A stretch of DNA of 10,697 nucleotides from JAIFWC01 sp035688135 (lineage in GTDB: Bacteria; Patescibacteriota; Saccharimonadia; Saccharimonadales; UBA10212), in NCBI GenBank assembly GCA_035688135.1, contig DASSNG010000062.1:1-10697 (forward strand), read 5' to 3'. The notes beneath the pieces were generated by a model. It made no database searches. It saw nothing but the letters and a program-made list of their open reading frames with translations, and was not told the DNA's origin. Positions 6,032 through 10,697 of the stretch are shown here, in pieces. The position numbers and the translations under genes were made by a program. The number at the start of each line of letters is the position of its first letter. Within the stretch, counting starts at the first letter, position 1.

Positions 6032-6771
6032 CCAAATCTCCTGAAGTTTCGGTGGTGATCCCGGCCTATAACGAGGCTACTTATATCGACAGGCTGCTCA
6101 GCGCCTTATCGCGGCAGAAGGATGTGGATTTTGAGGTTATTGTGTCGGACGCCGAGTCACGGGACGGCACCAAAGAAATCGTCGATTCCTTCAAGGGCAG
6201 ACTGCAGATAAGCTTCTACGAAGCCCCGCCTAAAGGACCGGCCTTCGGCCGTAATCAGGGCGCCGGGCATGCACGCGGCGAATGGCTGCTGTTCTTTGAT
6301 GCCGATGTGGACCTGGATGACGAGCTGTTTATTCGGAAGCTGGTTGACGGCGCTTTGAGCAGGAGTTGGTCGACCGCCAGCGGACAGCTTAAAGTCGGCG
6401 GCAATTCATTTTTGGGAAAAATCGGCCACAACCAGGGTTATCTGAACTTTATGGCCCATACCAAACACCCCATCATGCAGGGATACTGCATGCTGACTAA
6501 ACGCCGGGTGCTCAAGGATCTCGGCGGATTCAACGAAAATATCAAATACGGCGAAGATAATGATTACGCGACCCGCTCGGCTAAATATGGATTCGGGTTC
6601 GTAAAGGACGCCTTTTATATAGTCGACCCCCGACGGTATGAGCAGGAGGGCTGGAAGCTTCTGGCAAAGAATATGTGGCACGAGATTTACCGTCTGACCC
6701 ACGGCTTTAATTTTGAAAAGAATAAGTCCGCCTATGAATTCGGCAAGCACAAAGCCCGCGCCAAAGATTAG
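6028..6771 (+). CDS. Family 2 glycosyltransferase, second of the pair
   Basis: The 247-residue product is another GT-A fold family 2 enzyme: VSVVIPAYNEATYIDRLL (residues 7-24), VIVSDAESRDGT (37-48), FFDADVDLDD with Asp91 and Asp93 as the metal site, QGYCMLTKRRVLKDLGGFNE (151-170) and YGEDNDYATR with Glu176 and Asp177. It has no evident membrane segment. The start at 6028 is chosen because it lies immediately before the GT domain and forms a 4-nt ATGA overlap with the preceding glycosyltransferase, so the two are probably translated together. The order GT2-GT2-GtrA suggests they build or modify a polyprenyl-linked sugar used on the cell surface. It is related to the first enzyme only at family level; the pair is not a simple recent duplication. 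Confidence 0.87.
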   Translation: MTKSPEVSVVIPAYNEATYIDRLLSALSRQKDVDFEVIVSDAESRDGTKEIVDSFKGRLQISFYEAPPKGPAFGRNQGAGHARGEWLLFFDADVDLDDELFIRKLVDGALSRSWSTASGQLKVGGNSFLGKIGHNQGYLNFMAHTKHPIMQGYCMLTKRRVLKDLGGFNENIKYGEDNDYATRSAKYGFGFVKDAFYIVDPRRYEQEGWKLLAKNMWHEIYRLTHGFNFEKNKSAYEFGKHKARAKD

Positions 6772-7186
6772 GCGCTCTAAGACCGGCTGGCGGCGGCACA
6801 AGCTGATAATCCAGTTCCTGGAATATATGGTCGGCGGCGGCGTTTATTTTTGGGGCGGCATGGCCGTATTCGCCATTTGCTTTGACGGCCTGCGCTGGCC
6901 GTGGTGGATAAGCAAAGGCCTGGCCGACATTTTTGGCTGGAGCGCCAACTTTGCCATCCAGCGCTATTGGGCTTTTTACGACCCCAGGCTTAAAGGACAG
7001 GACCGCCGGGTTATCTTCCGGTTCGTGCTGGTCAATGGTATCGACCTCATCTTTGATTATCTGATTGTCTGGGGATTCGTGCACAACGGTATCACGCCGT
7101 ATGCCGGTTTCTTCGCGTCGGCGGCTTTTACGACTGTATGGGATTACCTATGGTACCGCTTCTGGGTGTTCAGGCCGCTCAATTAG
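6734..7186 (+). CDS. GtrA-like membrane protein
   Basis: The product (150 residues from the ATG at 6734) has a basic N-terminal stretch (about residues 7-23) and four membrane segments near residues 27-50, 58-76, 93-115 and 121-140. Two copies of the GtrA-type motif are visible, NFAIQRYWAF (about 72-81) and LWYRFWVF (about 139-146), at the end of each half, which is typical of the family. GtrA-like proteins are thought to move polyprenyl-phosphate-linked sugars across the membrane for use by glycosyltransferases, matching the two GT2 genes just upstream. The start overlaps the previous gene by 38 bases; a TTG at 6713 in frame is an alternative. Its stop overlaps the converging thermonuclease stop by 8 bases. 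Confidence 0.82.
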   Translation: MNSASTKPAPKIRRSKTGWRRHKLIIQFLEYMVGGGVYFWGGMAVFAICFDGLRWPWWISKGLADIFGWSANFAIQRYWAFYDPRLKGQDRRVIFRFVLVNGIDLIFDYLIVWGFVHNGITPYAGFFASAAFTTVWDYLWYRFWVFRPLN

Positions 7187-7748
7187 CCGGATTCGAGGTA
7201 TAGCCGCCGTATTTGTTGATAGTCGGACTGCAGACCGCCCATAGGCCCTTTTTGGCGTTCTGGGCATCCGCCTGCGCCTGCGCGAACTCGCTCTTTTTAG
7301 AAAATGGGAAATCCAGGTAGGCGAACCCATAGCCGTCCCGGATGATTTCTTTATCCAGCAGCGTTCCGTCCGGCAGATACACATAGCGCAGCAGCCGGCC
7401 GTAAACGTCGCGGTTGGTATCCAGAGGATCGGCCTGCAGCCTGACTTTCCCAAACCTGTTGATAATGTCCTTGGTATGGGCGGCAGCTTCCGGTCCATAG
7501 CATTGCACGGGCGTACTGGGTTTGTGGGTTTCGGGCGTATCAACTCCTATGAAGCGTATCGTTTCCACGCTGCCATTCATATTTACAGCAATCGTATCGC
7601 CGTCAATGTAGCGGCTGATACTATAGAGTCCCGGCTGGTTCTGCTGAAGCGTCTGGCTGCCTTTCTGCAGCCAGCCCGATTGGCTGAGGGCTACGGCAAT
7701 CACCGCTATAAGCAGTCCCAGCCAGCTGTACCGTCGCCTATACGCCAT
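7179..7748 (-). CDS. Thermonuclease (staphylococcal nuclease family), anchored or secreted
   Basis: The 189-residue protein has an N-terminal basic patch and hydrophobic segment (residues 8-22) acting as a signal anchor or signal peptide, then a full SNase domain. The catalytic set of staphylococcal nuclease is conserved: DGDT (Asp49, Asp51), FRL-equivalent IRFIG with Arg65, VDTPE with Asp70, Thr71 and Glu73, and YGR with Arg118. The enzyme would be a calcium-dependent nuclease degrading DNA and RNA outside the membrane, useful for scavenging nucleotides in an organism with limited biosynthesis. Cys83 and Cys173 could form a disulfide. No ribosome binding site precedes the ATG; a TATAAT sits only 8 bases upstream, so the transcript may be leaderless. 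Its 3' end overlaps the GtrA gene tail to tail. Confidence 0.9.
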   Translation of the reverse strand: MAYRRRYSWLGLLIAVIAVALSQSGWLQKGSQTLQQNQPGLYSISRYIDGDTIAVNMNGSVETIRFIGVDTPETHKPSTPVQCYGPEAAAHTKDIINRFGKVRLQADPLDTNRDVYGRLLRYVYLPDGTLLDKEIIRDGYGFAYLDFPFSKKSEFAQAQADAQNAKKGLWAVCSPTINKYGGYTSNPAN

Positions 7749-7756
7749 GACCAGAT

Positions 7757-7762
7757 ATTATA
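7757..7762 (-). promoter_or_regulatory. Probable -10 box of the thermonuclease gene
   Basis: On the minus strand TATAAT reads from 7762 to 7757, leaving 8 bases to the ATG at 7748. The expected transcription start would fall one or two bases before the start codon, giving a leaderless mRNA, which agrees with the absence of a ribosome binding site. The -35 region (AATACA at 17 bases) is weak. Confidence 0.5.
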
Positions 7763-7853
7763 AATTACCTGCCTCGCGCTGTATTATTTACCATAAACAT
7801 ATAAACAGGGGTGGTTACTGCTTTTTCCTTCTTGCCTGATGTAAAAAATGTTT

Positions 7854-7881
7854 TTGTCCTATTTACAAATATGCCTATAGA
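7854..7881 (+). promoter_or_regulatory. Probable promoter of the HNH nuclease gene
   Basis: TTGTCC (7854-7859) and TATAGA (7876-7881, within TATAGAAT) are 16 bases apart in an AT-rich part of a 173-base divergent gap. Transcription would begin near 7888, leaving a leader of about 34 bases that contains GGAGGG (7910-7915) before the GTG at 7922. Apart from this and the thermonuclease -10 box, nothing else is recognised in the gap. Confidence 0.45.
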
Positions 7882-7921
7882 ATTGGCTTAAGGTTTAATA
7901 CCAAAACGCGGAGGGAAAAGC

Positions 7922-8887
7922 GTGCCGGGATTAGAGCTCCACACTCTAAATCAGGTTGAGGCAGATGCGATCGTACGCGCCGGAGACGGCGCCGCTGCAG
8001 CACGCCCGGCTATACGCCGCGCTGAAAAATCCCCGGTAATCACCGGGGATTTTTCTTTACCGCCCCTGGATGAATTCTTAGGCCTTCAGGTTGAAGCGCC
8101 CACAACTTTGGACAGCCCCGCCCTGACTACTATCCCAGAATTCCTGCCTTCGCTCGATTCAATGGGAGAGCTGTTTGAGCAGCTGCAAGATTGCGAGATG
8201 ATGGGCGACCTGATGTACCGGGCCAGGATGAGCCGGCTGACGGGCTGTTTTTTCAGGCCGGAAGCAGCCCGTAACCACAATGGTTATTCGTCGGTGAAAT
8301 CAAAGGCCGCCAAAGAAATCGGCCTGGGCACCTATCGTGAGGCCCATCGGGTAGCACATTTCATGTACAAAGTGATAGAGACAGGCGAACTGCCCACTGA
8401 TGAAGAGCTTGGCAAAAAAGTCGACCATATCTGCCGGTGTACCTCCTGCTGGAACCCCGCCCATACCCGGCTGCTTTCAAACCAGAAGAATAACGAGCTC
8501 AAAAGGGCCGCCGGCAAAATCGAATACATAGTCATAAGCGGACAGCAATTCTATATCGGCGATTTGCTGCAAAAACTTCCCTGGCTGGAACATACGCTTA
8601 TTTCCAATGAAGATGAATATCCGGTGCGGGCGATTTCCACACGGGCCGGCCCGTTCGCGCTGTTGGTGACTTCACCGGAAGCGTCCATCGTTTACGGGCA
8701 CCAGCTGCAGTGCGAGGCCTTTGACAGCCTAAGGCCGCTGGGCAAGAACAACTACTTTGCTCCCAGCCGCGCCAAACCTTATAAGCCGGTTAAGAATAAC
8801 TCCGAATTATTCCACAAGAACAAATATAAAAAGAAGCGGCGCCCCACCCAGCAAGAGCTTTATGAGGCTCAGATGGATAGAGCCTAG
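7922..8887 (+). CDS. HNH endonuclease-like protein
   Basis: The 321-residue product has a central HNH_3-like module: AHRVAHFMYK (residues 141-150), then VDHICRCTSCWNPAHTRLLSNQKNN (167-191). Asp168-His169 match the first catalytic His region, Cys171, Cys173, Cys176 and His181 fit a zinc-type loop with the NPxH signature, and Asn190 matches the terminal Asn. Such modules cut DNA as homing, restriction or phage-type nucleases. The N-terminal 80 residues are Ala/Pro-rich and probably disordered; residues 200-270 form an unrecognised folded region; the C terminus (about 285-310) is strongly basic. The GTG start is supported by GGAGGG 6 bases upstream. A perfect terminator-like hairpin lies at codons 35-45. 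The stop TAG shares the palindrome CTAG with the converging gene's stop. Its biological target is unknown; no methyltransferase or integrase is nearby. Confidence 0.7.
   Translation: MPGLELHTLNQVEADAIVRAGDGAAAARPAIRRAEKSPVITGDFSLPPLDEFLGLQVEAPTTLDSPALTTIPEFLPSLDSMGELFEQLQDCEMMGDLMYRARMSRLTGCFFRPEAARNHNGYSSVKSKAAKEIGLGTYREAHRVAHFMYKVIETGELPTDEELGKKVDHICRCTSCWNPAHTRLLSNQKNNELKRAAGKIEYIVISGQQFYIGDLLQKLPWLEHTLISNEDEYPVRAISTRAGPFALLVTSPEASIVYGHQLQCEAFDSLRPLGKNNYFAPSRAKPYKPVKNNSELFHKNKYKKKRRPTQQELYEAQMDRA
8024..8055 (+). terminator. Perfect terminator-like hairpin inside the HNH coding region
   Basis: GAAAAATCCCCGGT (8024-8037) and ACCGGGGATTTTTC (8042-8055) are perfect 14-base inverted repeats around the loop AATC, with five A bases before the GC core and five T bases after it. 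This is the shape of a bidirectional intrinsic terminator, yet it lies in frame within the HNH gene, about 100 bases past its start. It could cause early termination when translation is weak. Confidence 0.6.
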
Positions 8888-9453
8888 TAGTCGATACCCT
8901 TGTTAGCCAGGTACTTGTCGTCAAAATGGTGTTTGACCTTGGTCATCTGGCTGGCGATATCGGCCAGCGGCAGCAGGTTGTCTGGGAAATAGCGCCCGGT
9001 AAGGCATAAGCTGGTGCTGGGCGCGCGGCTTTTGATGAGCTTGGCCAGTTCCTCTTCCGTGAGCAGGCCGTGGTAAACGGCGTTATTGATTTCATCGCAG
9101 ATAACCAGGTCATACTTTCCGCTGCTGACAGCTTTCAGCGCTTGCTTATATGTTTCCTGGGCGGCTTGTTTGTGCTGGCCGCCGCTGACGTTTTCCGCCG
9201 ACAGTTCGCGGGCGTGATAAAAGCCCTTACCGCCTTTGTAGAAGAATATTTTGTCTCCGAAAAGCGGCTTTATCTTATCTATGAAAACGTGCTCGCTGAC
9301 TTCCCATTCCTTGATGAACTGGATAAACGCCACGCTCCAGCCGTTTCCCAGTGCGCGGGCCATCAGGCCCACTGCCGCGCTGGTCTTGCCTTTCCCTTCG
9401 CCGGTATAGACTATAACGACTGAATCCTTGGTCTTGTAATCTTCGAACGCCAT
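8884..9453 (-). CDS. Corrinoid adenosyltransferase (CobA/BtuR-CobO family)
   Basis: The 189-residue protein carries the family P-loop YTGEGKGKTSAA (residues 16-27), the Walker B-like LVICDEINNAVYHGLL (116-131, matching the usual LDELN.A...G.L), LTGRYFPDNLLPLADIASQM (151-170) and the ending KYLANKGIDY, close to the common AQ.GIEY terminus. The family uses ATP to adenosylate reduced corrinoid, making the coenzyme form of vitamin B12 in the cytoplasm. No cobalamin biosynthesis gene is visible here, so a salvage role, for example to supply a B12-dependent enzyme such as class II ribonucleotide reductase, is an inference. Its ATG follows directly on the TAG of the upstream redoxin gene (TAGATG), suggesting coupled translation. 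Its stop shares CTAG with the converging HNH gene. Confidence 0.88.
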   Translation of the reverse strand: MAFEDYKTKDSVVIVYTGEGKGKTSAAVGLMARALGNGWSVAFIQFIKEWEVSEHVFIDKIKPLFGDKIFFYKGGKGFYHARELSAENVSGGQHKQAAQETYKQALKAVSSGKYDLVICDEINNAVYHGLLTEEELAKLIKSRAPSTSLCLTGRYFPDNLLPLADIASQMTKVKHHFDDKYLANKGIDY

Positions 9454-9711
9454 CTAAATCAGCTTATGCGCCTGCAGGGCGGCGTCTATCTTTGGCCGGT
9501 CAAAACCCAGGATATACTCCTCGCCTATGTTGATGATTGGTATGGCTGACCAGCCGGTTTTTTGGGAGATTTCCATGCCTTTTTCACGCTGTTCATCGAT
9601 ATTCACATATTCATAATCAACGTTCCGGCTTTTTAGGTAGGCTTTGACGGCATGGCATGGCGGGCACCATTCAGCCCCATAAATAACCGTTTTTATCTGC
9701 TTGTCATCCAT
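9454..9711 (-). CDS. Glutaredoxin/NrdH-like redoxin
   Basis: The 85-residue protein is a minimal thioredoxin-fold redoxin: TVIYGAEWCPPCHAVKAYL (residues 8-26) with the active-site pair Cys16 and Cys19 in WCPPC, SAIPIINIG (55-63) with the conserved cis-proline Pro58, and LGFDRPKID (68-76) as the C-terminal glutathione/thioredoxin-reductase contact region. The length suits glutaredoxins and NrdH. It would reduce disulfides, possibly in ribonucleotide reductase or in enzymes that reduce corrinoids, as it is joined without a gap to the adenosyltransferase gene. AAAGGAG lies 6 bases before the ATG, a strong ribosome binding site, with an extended -10 promoter just upstream. Confidence 0.88.
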   Translation of the reverse strand: MDDKQIKTVIYGAEWCPPCHAVKAYLKSRNVDYEYVNIDEQREKGMEISQKTGWSAIPIINIGEEYILGFDRPKIDAALQAHKLI

Positions 9712-9720
9712 CGCCTGCTC

Positions 9721-9742
9721 CTTTGTTTAGATTATAACAAAG
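9721..9742. promoter_or_regulatory. 7-bp inverted repeat over the redoxin promoter (candidate operator)
   Basis: CTTTGTT (9721-9727) and AACAAAG (9736-9742) are perfect inverted repeats around 8 bases. They span the minus-strand -10 box and predicted transcription start, a position where a dimeric repressor would block initiation. No regulator gene is in view, and a short AT-rich palindrome can arise by chance. Confidence 0.35.
9731..9739 (-). promoter_or_regulatory. Extended -10 promoter of the redoxin-adenosyltransferase operon
   Basis: On the minus strand TGT-TATAAT reads from 9739 to 9731: a perfect -10 hexamer preceded by the TGn extension, which can substitute for the weak -35 (TAAGCC at 17 bases). 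Transcription would begin near 9724, so the leader is only about 13 bases, just enough for the AAAGGAG ribosome binding site. Confidence 0.6.
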
Positions 9743-9781
9743 AAAAGAGACCGGGCTTACTGCGGCCTCATGGCAGAAGGC

Positions 9782-9810
9782 TTGTGTTTTGCGGGCTTAA
9801 AACTTATAGT
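9782..9810 (+). promoter_or_regulatory. Promoter of the aquaporin gene
   Basis: TTGTGT (9782-9787) and TATAGT (9805-9810) are exactly 17 bases apart. Transcription would start near 9817, leaving a leader of about 25 bases that includes GGGAGG (9831-9836) 5 bases before the ATG at 9842. Confidence 0.55.
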
Positions 9811-9841
9811 GAACCTAGGTAAATAAAATCGGGAGGTATAA

Positions 9842-10537
9842 ATGTTTAAAGTTAACCGAGCTGTGGTGGCACCGGTTCTTGCTGAATTTCTTGGGGCAGG
9901 CATATTGGTGATGGCCGCCCTGATACTGGGGCAGACCACCGCCGTCTCTTACTTCATAGCGACCAGCCTGGCTATCACGTCGGCTATCGTTTTCATGCTT
10001 TTCGGCATGGTATCGGGCGCGCATGCTAACCCGGCAATCACTTTTGGTTTATGGACTGCCCGGCGCATCGGTACCCTTAGGTCAATAACTTATATCGCAG
10101 CTCAGCTGCTTGGGGGCCTGGCAGCCTGGCAGCTGTTCCAGTACCTGACCAACCATACCCTGCCTCCAAAGACTATAACTTTCAGCACTCCTGTATGGCT
10201 GGCTGAGCTGGTCGGCGCGGCAGTTCTGGCGCTGGCTTATGCAGCTGCTCTTAGAAGGCGGGCTGAAACATTGAGCTCAGCGGTAACTGTCGGCGCGGCC
10301 TACTTTGTAGGCATCCTGATTGCCGCTACGGCCTCGGCCGGCTACATCAACCCGGCTATAGCTTTAGGCAACCGGGCTTGGAGCTCGGCTTACGTCCTTG
10401 GCCCTCTGGTAGGCGGCCTGATTGGTGTTAACCTTTACACCTACTTCTTTGATACGGTTCCGGCGGCCGCTTCCCGCGCCGCGGTTACGGTAACCCGCCG
10501 TACTGCCGCTAAGCGCCCCGCTGCCCGCCGCAAATAA
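9842..10537 (+). CDS. Aquaporin-family (MIP) channel with atypical second NPA box
   Basis: The 231-residue protein has six membrane helices and two re-entrant loops typical of major intrinsic proteins, which pass water or small neutral solutes. The first signature is SGAHANPAITFG (residues 58-69, Asn63) and the second is SAGYINPAIALG (165-176, Asn170). In most family members the second NPA is followed by the arginine of the aromatic/arginine filter; here that residue is Ile173, so the pore may be wider or less proton-tight than a classical water channel. The transport substrate is therefore uncertain. The C terminus after about residue 208 is a soluble Ala/Arg/Lys-rich tail. Start choice is firm because of the ribosome binding site GGGAGG. 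It is a single-gene unit with its own promoter and terminator. Confidence 0.9.
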   Translation: MFKVNRAVVAPVLAEFLGAGILVMAALILGQTTAVSYFIATSLAITSAIVFMLFGMVSGAHANPAITFGLWTARRIGTLRSITYIAAQLLGGLAAWQLFQYLTNHTLPPKTITFSTPVWLAELVGAAVLALAYAAALRRRAETLSSAVTVGAAYFVGILIAATASAGYINPAIALGNRAWSSAYVLGPLVGGLIGVNLYTYFFDTVPAAASRAAVTVTRRTAAKRPAARRK

Positions 10538-10556
10538 CAATAAAAAAGCTCGACAT

Positions 10557-10591
10557 AAAACGGACCGGATTACTTTCCGGCCCGTTTTTTT
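10557..10591 (+). terminator. Bidirectional intrinsic terminator after the aquaporin gene
   Basis: AAAACGG (10557-10563) pairs with CCGTTTT (10582-10588) and CCGGA (10565-10569) with TCCGG (10576-10580), with one A/C mismatch and a 6-base loop, followed by T to 10591. The A-run on the left becomes a T-run on the minus strand, so the converging gene is served as well; that gene's stop codon is in the loop. Confidence 0.85.
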
Positions 10592-10697
10592 ATCAGATCG
10601 TCTTCAAATTTCTTTACGCCGGCGAGAGTTGCCTGGTAGCCGCTTATATCGGGCAGCTCCAGACTCATAATAGACTCCCATATGGATTTTGCCAGCT
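10570..10697 (-). CDS. 3' end of an unrecognised gene, truncated by window edge
   Basis: The minus strand is open from the window end to a TAA at 10572-10570, giving about 42 residues that end in ...FEDDLIKKRAGK. The segment alternates acidic and basic residues and looks like the last helices of a soluble protein; I do not recognise the family. Coding is supported by the bidirectional terminator placed exactly at the stop codon and by codon use like the neighbouring genes. Confidence 0.55.
   Translation of the reverse strand, partial: LAKSIWESIMSLELPDISGYQATLAGVKKFEDDLIKKRAGK

Noticed and set aside
7749..7921. Riboswitch or tRNA in the divergent gap
   Set aside because: No cloverleaf, conserved aptamer or long stem was visible; only promoter-like boxes and a ribosome binding site.
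7922..8887. HNH gene as part of a restriction-modification or anti-phage island
   Set aside because: No methyltransferase, helicase, toxin or other defence partner is adjacent; neighbours are a secreted nuclease and a B12 gene in opposite orientation.
1..10697. Alternative genetic code (UGA as an amino acid)
   Set aside because: TGA stops end well-defined proteins at expected lengths and take part in the ATGA overlaps.

Overview
The window looks like part of a small, gene-dense bacterial chromosome, most likely Patescibacteria/CPR and plausibly Candidatus Saccharibacteria. This rests on gene density, very frequent 4-nt ATGA start/stop overlaps, compact divergent versions of familiar enzymes and the type of genes present; it is an inference, not a proof. 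TGA is used as an ordinary stop throughout, which argues against the UGA-recoding lineages (Gracilibacteria, Absconditabacteria).

Layout. (1) 1-459: 3' part of an AT-rich (roughly 38-40% GC by eye) integral membrane gene resembling a lycopene cyclase domain protein. (2) 478-932: a self-contained unit made of a near-consensus sigma70-type promoter, a small hairpin, a strong ribosome binding site, an acyl carrier protein gene with extreme GC-rich codon use (104 of 106 codons end in G or C) and a 13-bp perfect terminator hairpin. Its composition matches neither flank; it is a recent transfer, a contig chimera or an inserted cassette. (3) 931-5131, minus strand: a long operon read from a membrane-anchored clan GH-A glycoside hydrolase-like gene (TTG start) into smpB, xth, an MTH1-type Nudix hydrolase, a small alpha/beta hydrolase and a degenerate YjeF-C/NAD(P)HX dehydratase-like gene. 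Each of the last four junctions is a 4-nt ATGA overlap. (4) 5186-7186, plus strand: two family 2 glycosyltransferases and a GtrA-like membrane protein, overlapping one another, divergent from the GH gene; together these look like a cell-surface glycosylation cassette. (5) 7179-7748, minus: an exported or anchored thermonuclease. (6) 7922-8887, plus: an HNH-type nuclease gene with a perfect 14-bp terminator-like hairpin inside its own 5' coding region. (7) 8884-9711, minus: a glutaredoxin/NrdH-like gene abutting a corrinoid adenosyltransferase gene. (8) 9842-10537, plus: an aquaporin-family channel with an atypical second NPA box and a basic tail, followed by a bidirectional terminator, and (9) the 3' end of an unrecognised minus-strand gene running off the window.

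Functionally, the minus operon joins ribosome rescue (SmpB), abasic-site DNA repair (Xth) and nucleotide-pool sanitation (MTH1-like), with a degenerate paralogue of metabolite repair at its end; this is a plausible damage-response set. The divergent GT2-GT2-GtrA genes and the anchored glycosidase are plausible envelope polysaccharide functions. No CRISPR array, tRNA, rRNA, transposase or integrase was seen. I see no intact new multi-gene system; the oddest items are the GC-rich ACP unit, the terminator inside the HNH gene and the run of four ATGA junctions.
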